Source of the DNA: Limnoperna fortunei | Lineage: Eukaryota > Mollusca > Bivalvia > Mytilida > Modiolidae | Reading direction: 5' to 3' | Assembly (NCBI GenBank): GCA_944474755.1 | Contig: OX104117.1 | Location: 75,120,926-75,184,925, forward strand | Length of the DNA stretch: 64,000 nucleotides | Shown: piece after piece, positions 1 to 10,489 of the stretch | Layout of the letters: every line of letters begins with the position of its first letter | Numbering within the stretch: the first letter of the stretch is position 1 | Notes under the pieces: generated by a model | The model's input: only the letters and a program-made list of their open reading frames with translations | The model's database searches: none | What the model was told of the DNA's origin: nothing | Program-made: the position numbers and the translations under genes

Positions 1-218
1 TGAATCCAAAAAGGCACTTTTAAAGATATTTAACTTTAAAAGATGAAAGTGCACCTACAAATCGATTTCGTGGTTGATAATAACAACCTATTTTTTTCGA
101 GTATTATCAATTTATTGTATAAAGTTTCATACTCGGTGCTACTCGATCTTTGTGTAAGACAGATTTATTAAAATATCCATCATATTGCAAAATCATTAAT
201 TAATGTCTTCATAGTTTT

Positions 219-341
219 ACCTAGACAATAGGATGTGCAGTTAGGAATGTGGTATATTTACCTAGACAATAGGATGTGCAGTTAGGAATGTGGTATATTT
301 ACCTAGACAATAAGATGTGCAGTTAGGAATGTGGTATATAT
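219..341 (-). repeat. 41-bp tandem triplication across the gene D splice donor
   Basis: Three nearly identical 41-bp units start at 219, 260 and 301. Each carries, on the minus strand, the last 31 or so coding bases of the exon plus the donor 'TAG|gtaaat'. The unit at 301 is the one in frame with the cysteine-rich domain. Since 41 is not a multiple of 3, splicing at either of the two lower donors shifts frame and meets a TAG stop (at 262). Confidence 0.85.
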
Positions 342-461
342 TCTGCCAGCATGTATCTGCGAAGTCAGAACACTGTCTACAGACTTGTTTTTCTATTTCG
401 CAGAAAGAAATGCCCGGATCACACCGTTGTCCATAACAGTTTTCTATGCCCTCCATTTCGC
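303..461 (-). CDS. Exon of a TNFR-like (BCMA/TACI-type) cysteine-rich receptor, gene D, partial
   Basis: One exon with an AG acceptor just above 461 and a GT donor just below 303; it starts and ends in phase 1 (159 bp). The first ATG is at 456, five bases into the exon. From there the product has cysteines at residues 7, 12, 19, 26, 29, 36, 46 and 50, ending Cys-Leu-Gly at the donor. The spacing matches gene E at 29352-29502 almost cysteine for cysteine, and in both the ATG lies right after the acceptor. This suggests a leaderless type III receptor with one cysteine-rich domain, as in BCMA and TACI. The order Cys, Phe at +6, then Cys-x2-Cys resembles the first half of a TNFR domain. Later exons (stalk, membrane, tail) should lie below position 1, outside the window. 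No upstream 5'UTR exon was found. The exon is convincing; the TNFR assignment is inference from cysteine spacing. Confidence 0.6.
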
Positions 462-568
462 CTATTAATTAAAATAAACACTCTTTTACGTTCAACTTTA
501 TTGTGTGTAAAAAATTGTTACTTTATTTTGTGTTAGTGCAACTACATGCAATATCATTCTCCAGACTG

Positions 569-1034
569 TTGTCACAAACGGGAGTCGAGTGGTTAAGGAG
601 ATTCTTGTCACCAACTGGAGTCGAGTGGTTAAGGAGATTCTTGTCACAAACGGGAGTCGAGTGGTTAAGGAGATTCTTGTCACCAACTGGAGTAGAGTGG
701 TTAAGGAGATTCTAGTCACCAACAGGAGTGATGTGGTTAAGGAGATTCTTGTCACCAACTGGAGTCGAGTGGTAAAGGAGATTCTTGCCACCAACTGGAG
801 TAGAGTGGTTAAGGAGATTCTAGTCACCAACAGGAGTGATGTGGTTAAGGAGATTCTTGTCACCAACTGGAGTCGAGTGGTAAAGGAGATTCTTGTCACC
901 AACTGGAGTAGAGTGGTTAAGGAGATTCTAGTCACCAACAGGAGTGATGTGGTTAAGGAGATTCTTGTGCCCAACGAGTGTCGAGTGGTAAAGGAGATTC
1001 TTGTCACCAACGGTAGTTAATGAGATTCTTGTCG
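569..1034. repeat. 36-bp minisatellite (about 13 units)
   Basis: Tandem units of 36 bp built on 'ggttaaggagattcttgtca' followed by 'ccaactggagtcgagt'. Variant units (gtagagt, gtgatgt) alternate in a higher-order pattern of about 108-144 bp. Because 36 is divisible by 3, long open frames appear on both strands; I take these as artefacts. Confidence 0.93.
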
Positions 1035-1874
1035 CAAATCTAATTTTTTTTTACGCCAAATTATTATAAAATGAAATAACACTATTGTTTCTAGTATTAG
1101 TAAATACAAAATTTCTTTTAATAGTACAAAAAGTGCACTTTAGAAAATTATGTTTCTCTTATTCAGTGTAATATTTAGAAAGCAACGTAAAGCATTGCTG
1201 CATATTTGTAACATTTGTATTTAGTTTGAATTGTTGTCTTAAACTATAGATATGTACGTACAGTAGGTGTGGTAGTAACTGTTAACTGTAACTGTTTATC
1301 ATATGAAAATAATTAGGCATTTCATGCTCTAATAGGATGATTGCAGTATAAAATATATTTAATTACATCTGTCAAAGCAATAATTTTAGTTAAAAAAGAA
1401 CAGCTTTAAAAAAGTGTTCGACAACAGTTAAAGGATATATATAGCCTTTAATTTGGAAATTGCAAACCAAGCAGAATCTATCTGTGATACAAAGAAGGCT
1501 CGTTTGCCTATTATTAACACGAGTTGTGCAAAACATAGTCTTTTTATTGTTGTAAATATTTTTTTTTTACTTCTCCGCAAAATTTATAGTTTAAGACAAC
1601 ACTTTCACCTAAATGCAATACAAATATATAATTTTTAATAATGTACTTTTTGACCTTTCTTGTCAATATGTTGCCATCATGTAAACTACGATATTTCTTT
1701 CTATAATTATTTTAGAATACGTGTTGCGTTCATTACTTTTGCAAATATTATTTACCCGAATAACATGACTCGTTCGTCACAAATTTAAACGGATATAATT
1801 TGTAGTGCATTTTAAAAGAATACAAATTAGATAAAGTGTACAATGGGAGTAAATAGTGTAAAAGGTTGCATTTT
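1035..1874. other. AT-rich stretch without a recognisable feature
   Basis: Lies between two minisatellites. I see no exon with matching splice sites, no RNA gene and no clear repeat. A 5'UTR exon of gene D could lie here, but nothing marks it. Confidence 0.5.
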
Positions 1875-2575
1875 AAACATAATATTAAGGTATTGACTTG
1901 ACATAAACATTATATTAAGGTATTGACTTGGCATAAACATTATATTAAGGTATTGACTTGACATAAACATTATATTAAGGTATTGACTTGACATAAACAT
2001 TATATTAAGGTATTGACTTAACATAAACATTATATTAAGGTATTGACTTGACATAAACATTATATTAAGGTATTGACTTGACATAAACATTATATTAAGG
2101 TATTGACTTGGCATAAACATAATATTAAGGTATTGACTTGATATAAACATTATATTAAGGTATTGACTTGATATAAACATTATATTAAGGTATTGACTTG
2201 ACATAAACATAATATTAAGGTATTGACTTAACATAAACATAATATTAAGGTATTGACTTGACATAAACATTATATTAAGGTATTGACTTGACATAAACAT
2301 TATATTAAGGTATTGACTTGACATAAACATAATATTAAGGTATTGACTTAACATAAACATAATATTAAGGTATTGACTTGACATAAACATTATATTAAGG
2401 TATTGACTTAACATAAACATAATATTAAGGTATTGACTTGACATAAACATTATATTAAGGTATTGACTTGACATAAACATTATATTAAGGTATTGACTTG
2501 GCATAAACATAATATTAAGGTATTGACTTGATATAAACATTATATTAAGGTATTGACTTGATATAAACATTATAT
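1875..2575. repeat. 30-bp minisatellite (about 23 units)
   Basis: Near-perfect 30-bp units of 'tattgacttgacataaac' plus 'attatattaagg'. Single-base variants (taacat, tggcat, tgatat; tatatt or aatatt) are arranged in blocks, so multi-unit segments were themselves duplicated. The 268-codon open frame on the minus strand is a by-product of a period divisible by 3. Confidence 0.95.
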
Positions 2576-3149
2576 AAGGACTCCACAAGCTTTGTCGTTT
2601 CCTCACCTTTAAATTCTTAAATATACAATCCATTTTAAAAATGATTTGAATTTATGAATCGTTGACAACTTTTTGTTAATAAATTAAGTTATTCTTGATT
2701 CCAAATTATGTGAGAATCCTAGGAAGAAAGGTCGTTTGCAAGAAGGCACGTGCTGCTTTAAATTATCACATATTTAGATACTAGTTGTAAGTTGTAACAA
2801 CACGCGGTATTACTAGTCTTACCAGAACGATATACTTATATACTAGTACTATAAAAATGAACCACGGCCTAAGTTTGTGCCATGCAGCAGCAAAATATAA
2901 ACTGATGAGTTTTATTTAAATATTGTGACAACGGTCAACTCAATTTTAAAGTTATAGGAATGAATTAATACAGTAAGATATAATTACACGGTAAATTGTG
3001 ATATACTATATTTCGTATTGTTTTAGTTTCTTTTTATGTGTATATTATTATATGAAATATCAAACAGGATTAGTATAGGACGGAAATGGAGTGTCAAAGC
3101 ACAACTTAAATGTAAATGAACCGCGTATCAGAACTTCAAAAATTAAACG

Positions 3150-3425
3150 TTTAACGAGCGTGTGGCGAGTCCTATAAATTTGGTAACCATTTATGTGGAC
3201 CCGTTGACCTAGGGGTCAAAGTTCAAGGTCAAAAACAATGGAATGCGACACATCGTCTTGATATTATCTACCAACAAATAAACATCACAAACTTACATCA
3301 GCAGATACAATAAAATATAACCCGGACACGATTATGGATAGATAGACGGATGCACGGACGGACGGACAGACTGATCACTAAAGGGCGTGTGCCACTTAGT
3401 GGCGGAGCCCTAATAAAACGCGTAG
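3150..3425. repeat. Probable dispersed repeat with a GACG-rich tract
   Basis: Contains 'gtcaaagttcaaggtcaaaa' and a run of gacgga/cggacgga near 3340-3365, followed by a GC-richer end. The same vocabulary (ttgaccttgac) occurs at 58660-58700, and a similar 'ccgtccgtctgtgcg' tract lies at 11545-11570. This suggests a mollusc dispersed repeat family, but no ends or target duplication could be defined. Confidence 0.35.
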
Positions 3426-4480
3426 CCGAAATTCACACTGATATACATGTATATATACAAACCTTTTCTCGTGCTTCTATCAATTATGTTCATGAAAACA
3501 AATTGAATAAAATAAATTCACGCATTGGAAAAGAAAAGGGAATTTATTTAGTATGTATATTTAGGTATTATCTAATCACACCATTTACGATGCAACATGA
3601 TACCGGTTATTTATTAAATGGCTAATCCGTCCATTTCGAAATCGTGCATAAAGTATTGTTCGATTTTTTACCTTTGTACATATATCTATTTTAGGCGAAT
3701 ATTGACAAGAAGATAAATCCAAATTTATGATATCTGTAAATAGACGATCTTCATATGTTGTCCCGAAGTTAGAAATGCCCATTGAAAGAAAACGGGATCC
3801 AGAATACACGTATAGATAGAAGAAAAATATGTAATGTAACACAAATGTGTGGTCTTGTGGAAAGAATAGCCTTCATGCAATTTGGCGAACAGAAAACAGG
3901 AAACTCTTGTGTACAGTCCAACACTTGTATGGGCTAGCTGCTATAATGTAGACTTCAACTTACGTAATGCATTACATCACTCAGCAATATAGTGATTAGT
4001 AAAGAGATCACATACATTTGTAAATAAGTGCCTTATAACTTTCATTTCATTAAAATTAATTTGTAGATGTTATACATGTGAATTTATAATTAATTTAAGA
4101 TCTAGACTACCAATTTCATTGGACTCGTGTACCCTTTTGACTTCCAAAATAATATTTTCTTTGGTCCAGCAAGTATCCAGCTGCCTATGCAAATATAATT
4201 TTTAATTAAACTCTTTACATAATTAGTTAATACTGTCTTTATCCAGCTGATTGGACTAAGTCTACAACTTTGTCTCGGAATAGTTTACAACCAAAAGTGT
4301 AGTTATACTTACACAAATATACTGATAAAAAATAATCATAGTAGTTTGTGATCAGTTTATCAGGGTAGATTGAAATACATATGTAAGTGAAGAAAAATAT
4401 AATTAAAACATATCTTTAACAGTAAAATAAACATTTTCATATCTAAGCAGATGCAGAAGGAAGGAACTACTTATATCTGA
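3426..4480. other. Intergenic, nothing recognised
   Basis: AT-rich DNA with only short chance open frames. No splice-bounded exon, tRNA or repeat was identified. Confidence 0.5.
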
Positions 4481-4484
4481 GAGC

Positions 4485-4573
4485 AGGGCTATCGGATATC
4501 TTAAGTTTGAAAGCAGGCCTATCAGATATCTTTGGTCTGAGAGCCGGGCTATCGGATATCTCTAGTCTGAGAG
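4485..4573. repeat. 30-bp degenerate minisatellite, left part
   Basis: About three units of 'tctgagagcaggcctatcag' plus 'atatctttgg'. The array resumes at 5021 after an inserted element. Confidence 0.85.
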
Positions 4574-5020
4574 CCATCCTAACACGTCAGGGTTTCTGAC
4601 AAACTTAGCTAGGAAATTCCCGGGCTAGAAGATGTTCGCATGACGTCAATCCTTCAAAATATCAATTAATGAAGAAGCAAGTGTTAGGCAGTTTGGCAGT
4701 TGTCATACTTACGCATTATTGAGTGTGAAGAAAACGTAACGCAACTAATAAATAACGTGGTAATGAAAACACTATTAACACTACTGTACAAATGCACTGA
4801 TTTTTACATGGTCTATGCAACACATCCGTTTGGTTTATTTACAATCGGCATCGAGGTATCCCCCTAACCAAGTCGTGAATGAAAGCGAGCTTTTGATTGG
4901 CTGCATTAAGGTGTGATGTAGCCAATCAAAATAGTGTCTTCTAGCCCTAGAATGGCATAGCTAAGTTTGTCAGGGTTTCGTGGACACATGTGGACACAGA
5001 AACCAGACTTGTGAGGATGG
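4574..5020. mobile_element. 447-bp non-autonomous TIR element nested in the minisatellite
   Basis: The ends are imperfect inverted repeats. The left end begins 'ccatcctaacacgtc'; the right end, reverse-complemented, begins 'ccatcctcacaagtc'. Both then share 'acaaacttagcta' and 'gggctagaag'. The element is flanked on both sides by 'tctgagag' (4566-4573 and 5021-5028), compatible with an 8-bp hAT-like target duplication. That octamer is also part of the host minisatellite unit, so it may not be a true duplication. There is no coding capacity. A short inner repeat of the ATTGGCT type lies near 4893-4930. Confidence 0.7.
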
Positions 5021-5165
5021 TCTGAGAGCAGGCCTATCAGATATTTTTGGTCTGAGAGCTGGGCTACCTCTAGTCTGAGAGCAGGCCTATCAGATATATT
5101 TGGTCTGAGAGCAGGGCTATTTGATAGTTTTGGTCTGAGAGCAGGCTTATCGGACACAATTTTAA
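5021..5165. repeat. 30-bp degenerate minisatellite, right part
   Basis: About five units with the same consensus as 4485-4573 (tctgagagcaggcctatcag then atatttttgg), one of them shortened. This is the continuation of the array split by the element at 4574-5020. Confidence 0.85.
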
Positions 5166-6446
5166 TCAAGGATTTTCTTACGGTCAACCGCCCCTAATTG
5201 GTTTGAATATTTCCAGTGGTTCAGCGTTGTGTTTGAATCAAATCGGAATCATCAAATTATAGTACTTGTTATTTTTATTCAATGCAGAGGTTTTTATATT
5301 ACTGCTGATAAAGAAGAGGAATACCCATACCACGTTCGGTAAAATCCACCAGGTATTTGGACTAACGTACGCCGGCAGATGAAACATGTATTTCGTGTAG
5401 CCTTGACAAAAACATTGTGTTAACGTCCTTTATAATAGCGACTCTAAACAACATATGCTATCAATCTTTGATGTAAGGCATTGTATCTAAATGATAAGTG
5501 TTGATGTTTAAGATCTGGATACGTAAACAGTTTTTATTTTATTTGTGCACAACCCAACTATTTCTTACTGTCAAAGGTCAATGTCATCAACATTTTTTTT
5601 TAAATAAATCTAATATTTTCTACTAATGTCAACACGTGTCTTGTTTAAATGTTTAAAATTGACAAAGAATTGTAAGAAAGAATCGTTTTAATTATGAATA
5701 GTTTAAGTACAGCGACTAAATGCAAAATACATGTAGAATTTTAACGGTACTAAAAGAAAACCTAATGTGAATTTGTATGCAGTGAATAGCGGCGGCTGTA
5801 AATTAACTTTGATTTGATTTGTTTTTGTATTTTCATTCTTTGTACATGTATTAGATTAACGTATGAAGAAACGCAGCACATTCTGCCTATCAAATATATT
5901 CATTTCAGCCGTTTAAAATATCAAATCATTGTAAGGAAAGCCATCAATATTCTACAACTGATAGCCACCACCCCCCCCCCCCCCCCACACCCCCAAAAAT
6001 TAATAAAATTAATAAAAAACCACAAAACAAAAAAGAAAAAACGAATAAATCGTACCGACAAACATTAATTGAACAAGAAGCCCCAATGACCTCTAAAAAG
6101 AAGCCAGTTTTGGAAACAAAAAACGACATATTTAAATACATATTTTAAATTCACATTTTCAATGGTAAATTCGTCATACAAAAATTTCACTTTAAATTTC
6201 GTCAAAAGGTACATATCTCGGCTTGTAGGTTCATATAAAACGGGCAATATTTTATATGTACATACAACGACTTTTTATCGTTTATTTATAATAAAAAAAT
6301 ATGTTCTCCATATGTGGTACAGATTATAAATCCATAACGGCGCTGTGGAAAATCCAATCGCGCTCGGTTGATAAAGTCATCATTATAAATAGTATAATAC
6401 AGGAAAAGTAAAAATTATTTATAGACTTCAAAGTAACGTCCAAGTG
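5166..6446. other. Intergenic with a poly-C tract
   Basis: AT-rich and without a supportable gene. The only notable object is a C homopolymer at about 5970-5987, running into cacaccccc and an A-rich stretch. The open frames here are short and lack splice or start context. Confidence 0.5.
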
Positions 6447-6531
6447 TACGGAAGCCCATTAGTATCAGGGTGGTGATTTATTGGTCGTAACTCGTTATTA
6501 CGACTTGGCTTACTCTTTATAGCCACTTAGC

Positions 6532-6533
<2 letters not shown>

Positions 6534-6611
<78 letters not shown>
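6534..6611. repeat. (AAT)n microsatellite, tail of the LINE
   Basis: About 26 perfect AAT units directly abutting the 3' end of the minus-strand LINE. On the LINE sense strand it follows 'aaataaaactta', so it is probably the repeat-type 3' tail, later expanded. Confidence 0.9.
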
Positions 6612-8509
6612 GTTTTATTTTATGTCGGCATGGTGAGACAACAAAGCAACACAAGCTCTAGTGAGCTTTTGACCGACTAATTACATAATTCCTACAGAAA
6701 ACATACAAAGTCTACACAAACGCAATATCAAAAGCAACTGGCATAACATGTAGCACACAATTAAAAGATACATAGCAATTAAAGCAGCACAATTAAAGAA
6801 ACAAGGAAAGGGTTTAACAGTGCTATAAAAGTGTTTAGATTTCTGACCTCCAGAAAGTATACATTTATTGACATTCTCTTTAACTTGGTGACAAGATTTC
6901 TTTGCTTGCGATAAGCTTCCCAGTTTTTGTTAGTACTAATTTTTTCATATTAGATCGAAGCATTTGCTTTTGGTAAATTGCTTTTCTTAATTCTCTATTC
7001 ATACATGTAAATGGTACAGAGTTTTTCCTAGGGTATCTAGATTTCATTGGGCATGATTATCTTTGACCTTTAAAATCTTACTTTCGAAATCATTGTTTAT
7101 TATGTCGATTCAGCAGAATCTTGTAAAACAATTACCTTGTCTAGGTCTCTATTAAAATCACAAATGTCAAAATTCTTAAAACTTCTATATTGGGTTTTTA
7201 CAAATGTTGATATTAAATGGTGACAGTCACTAACACCAGTTTTAAAATTCAGTTGCCTGAGACACAGTTAAGGCCTATTTGTTAAGACTACATCTACCAA
7301 AGAAGGTTGACAGTCCTTCATGTAACATGTAGTACTTTTTACAATATTAGTGAGATCGAAAATGTCACAAATATCACAAAGGGTTTCAGATTTATCTGCG
7401 GAAAGACAATTGTAATTTAGATCACCTATGACAATATGATTTTTTATATATCTCGATCCTTTGTCAAAGAGACTGTTCATGCAGGTGGAAAAGGTATTGT
7501 TTGATAGGGATGGTGGTCGATAGATACAATATATTAACCATTTAGTTTTGTCAATAATCATTTCGAGAACAATATTTTCAAGAGTCTTACATTCGATGTC
7601 AGATCTCCTTTTGAATGGTATATCTGCTCTCAGGTAAACAGCAATGCCACCTCCATGGTCAGTGCGGTCTCTTCATTGTAACATATATCCATTCACTGCA
7701 AATAAGGAATCTCTGAAAGAGCAGTCCAATTTAGTTTCTGATAGAATTAAACAATCAGCAAAAGCATCAGTTAAAATTTCTTTTATCTCATCAAATTTGT
7801 AACGCATGCTATTAATATTCAAATGACATATAAGAAAGTTTTGCAAATGATTTTTTCTTGATTCTTTTAGTTCACTAAAGATATCAAGATCACTGTCTGA
7901 TTGGATTGTATCATTAAAGGCACCTGGAATTGACTGACTGAAGAACAAGTCGGTAAATTTAAAATTGCTACACTGGCTGCGAATCCAAGGTTCGTCTGAA
8001 TTACCAAGTTCTATATAATGTTGTGGAGAAATATTAGCACACTTGATGTGCCTTCACAAGTTACATACTTCACAGTAGACTCCTCTATGACTGCAGGCCA
8101 CTGCCCTGTAGCAGCCACCACAGGGGTGCTTAACAGGCCCTGGGTTAGGTGACACATCGCCACTGATAAGAATTGTGATAATAAGTCTATGGCAGTGTTT
8201 TAACTCAATTGGTATGGATAGAGGTGTTCGCCTACTATGTTTCAAATGATAGAAAACAGAATAGTAGATGTCAATATTAAGATCGTTCGCAAGCTTTACC
8301 TCGTAAAAAAAAGTGTCGTGTGGTAGAGGATACGACGGGGTGATAAATTCACCGTCACTTCGTAATACTTCAATATAATCGTCCGAGGACCAGTGATAAG
8401 ATGCGTACGATGTTAGTACTAAAATGTAAAAGCATTTGGCATTCATTGTCATGTTTACACCGGAAGCTGCGTCTTGTGGTAGTAGTGGCGAATAAATTTT
8501 CTCATGCAC
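6612..8509 (-). pseudogene. Internally deleted CR1/L2-like LINE (2A-like motif, zinc finger, endonuclease; no RT)
   Basis: Read on the minus strand, 8509-8054 encodes an N-terminal region with a 2A-like motif (GDVSPNPGP, codons at about 8134-8163), then a Cys/His-rich finger. 7948-7673 gives the start of an APE-type endonuclease (NINSMRYKFDEI, then SETKLD). 7561-7268 gives its C-terminal part (IYRPPS, GDLNYN, VDVVLTNRP), and after a frameshift GVSDCHH near 7230. The linker normally found before reverse transcriptase is recognisable down to about 6830. The sequence then jumps to a 3'UTR-like end with AATAAA and the AAT tail, so the whole reverse transcriptase is missing. Several frameshifts and stops make it inactive. 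The family call rests on the endonuclease motifs and the 2A-plus-finger layout known in some invertebrate LINEs. Confidence 0.8.
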
Positions 8510-8694
8510 AGGTAAATATAAAAGATTTCGTATTCCAGGAGATTTTACATACAGTTCTTGAATGATGTTTCACTACTTGAAGTTTCAATGTAGCAGATAG
8601 TTTTAAAGTGTGATATTTTCGGGTTAAAATAACACTTTGTAGAATTATATTATCATCTGTTTAAAATTGTCTCCTGTTTCTCGCTCATTCGCAG

Positions 8695-9066
8695 CACCTT
8701 ACTAGCTGTAGCTCGTAATAACGACTTAGCTAACTCCTTATTACGACTTAGTAACTCGTTATAACGACTTAGCTAACTCGTTTTAACGACATAGCTTACT
8801 CATTATAAGCACTTAGCTAACTCGTTATTACAACTTACTAGCTGTAACTCGTAATAACGACTTAGTAACTCGTTATAACAACTAAGCTAGCTCGTTATTA
8901 TGACTTAAACTACTCGTTAAAACGAGTTAGCTAAGTCGTAATAACGAGATTCTCAGTCGTTATAACGAGTTACAGCTAGTAGTTAAAACAAGTTAGTTAA
9001 GTCGTGATAACTTGTTAGCTACGTTGTCATAACGAGTTAGCTAAGTCGTAATAACGAGTTAGAATA
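8695..9066. repeat. Subterminal degenerate repeats of the 6447-9102 element
   Basis: About 12-15 copies of an 18-25-bp motif around 'taactcgttataacgactta', first in one orientation and from about 8930 in the opposite one (gttagctaagtcgtaataac). The motif recurs at 6485-6515 beside the left terminus. Such arrays can fold into long hairpins. Confidence 0.8.
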
Positions 9067-9904
9067 AATAAAAAACCACCCTGGCACTAATGGGCTTCCG
9101 TACAAGTGAGAAATTGAACACGGACAGTGAAATATATACTGTTATAGACCTTTAACACTTGTACAGGTAAATATTTTTAACGACTTAACCATAAACATTA
9201 CGTAATAGTTCAAAGTATATTTTTAAGGACATTGGGAATTTTCATTTAATCTTCGTACATGCATTGCATTGTGTTTGTACCAAATATTGATAAAATCGTT
9301 CAAATATTGTACATGTAGCTATCCATTTATTATGTTTTAACTTCTTCTTGCATATAGCTGACATACCGCTCGCTTAACGTAAAACCATCAATTAATCAAT
9401 TTATTTGTTATTACAGAGATATTTTGTTTATAGTTTACTGAAGTAATAATTCATGGCTGCTTTAGATGATCATTATTTTACCACGGGATGGCCACTTATG
9501 TAGCATTATTACTGTATCCGAGCAACACCGAGGAATGTCCAGTCGTGATAAAAGAATGATAAACTACATCCATAATGAATTATTTCGATTACTAGTATTT
9601 TGACAAAAATATTTACGGTACTATTAGCAAACAGTTTTTTTCTGAATCAACTTACTGTTGTGTTGCTTCGTTGAAACATATAGAAAAATCTTACTATGAC
9701 GTCGCTGATCGATAATGATGTCAGTTGTGTGTTGCTTATACCTTTTATTACATAAATTATGGTCGTAAAGTTTAAAGCACTTCACATTTAAAATTAACTT
9801 TTATCCAGCATGTCATCACCCATTCGTCTAACGTTAATACCAAAATCAATCATTGTCATGAAATACAAATACTTTAATAAACCAATAAAACCTAAATAAG
9901 TATA

Positions 9905-10225
9905 TATACTCAAAAAAAAATAAATAAAATAACGCAACATACAAAAATGTGAATGTTCATATATTATTTTAACAATTTATCATATAAATAATTGATTCAG
10001 AAATATAAAAATTGGCATACTTTTTGTTCATGAGTTCTTTTACCATGGAATATAACATTCTGTCGCATATTGTCAATAAACCAAACAAAAATGTCATTAT
10101 CTGTTGTGCCCACCTTTTGCTTGTAACACAGCCCTTGTTATTCTAGGCATGGATTCAATTAAACGTTGAATACGAACACGCGGTATCCTTGCCATTCGTC
10201 CTGAAGTGCCTTCTCTAATTGTTGC
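9905..10225 (-). mobile_element. 3' fragment of a Tc1-like transposon
   Basis: The minus strand encodes the last 45 or so codons of a Tc1/mariner-type transposase (LQQLEKALQDEW, RVRIQRLIESM), then a 3' part closely matching the element at 31787-33243, including the 'attgacaatatgcgaca' block. The outer end near 9909 (actcaaaaaaa, then aacgcaac) resembles the terminal repeat of that element. The 5' part is missing, cut at the inverted repeat starting at 10226. Confidence 0.75.
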
Positions 10226-10488
10226 AGATGGTTACTGCGCCTAGCACGTAAAGACAGAGGTGTAACCTCTAGACCAGTTCCGTCCGCTAAAAAACGGAGT
10301 TTCACTGACCTAGTGTTACTTAGTTGAACATGTCATTTACATACACAATGTTTTTGTGCGACCTGAGCTTTAATTATAACGATTTTCATACAATCAGAAT
10401 AGGCCAGTGAAACTCCGTTTTTTAGCGGACGGATCTGGTCTAGAGGTTACACCTCTGTCTTTACATGCTTGGCGCAGTAGCCATAGAT
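10226..10488. repeat. Inverted repeat, 85-bp arms with 90-bp spacer
   Basis: The left arm 10226-10312 and right arm 10401-10488 are over 90% complementary. Both carry 'gtaaagacagaggtgtaacc' type sequence and 'gctaaaaaacggagtttcac'. Just outside the right arm, 10500-10530 contains 'gagttcgattcccgagg', which looks like a tRNA-type B box. This could be a foldback element or two opposed SINE-derived pieces. The left arm directly abuts the Tc1 fragment. Confidence 0.75.
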
Positions 10489-10489
10489 G

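Larger units (their letters stand above)
6447..9102. mobile_element. 2.66-kb element with long terminal inverted repeats, 6-bp TSD and a captured LINE
   Basis: The left end reads 'tacggaagcccattagtatc' and the right end, reverse-complemented, 'tacggaagcccattagtgcc'. Similarity continues inwards through 'agggtggt' into 'taactcgttattacgactt', so the repeats exceed 60 bp. The flanks are 'caagtg' at 6441-6446 and again at 9103-9108, a 6-bp target duplication. Inside lie subterminal repeats (8695-9065) and a LINE fragment (6534-8509). No transposase is visible, so this looks like a non-autonomous foldback-type element later invaded by the LINE. I cannot assign a superfamily; a 6-bp duplication is unusual among the common ones. 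Confidence 0.8.

Noticed and set aside
498..1020. Open frames of 143-170 codons on both strands (VTRISLTT / VKEILVTN repeats)
   Set aside because: They are translations of the 36-bp minisatellite; a period divisible by 3 keeps frames open on either strand. No start context, splice site or domain.
569..2575. CRISPR-like arrays
   Set aside because: Units are directly adjacent without unique spacers, and the genome is eukaryotic.
1827..2633. 268-codon minus-strand open frame (SQYLNIMFM repeats)
   Set aside because: Produced by the 30-bp minisatellite; the non-repeat ends are short and lack any feature of a gene.
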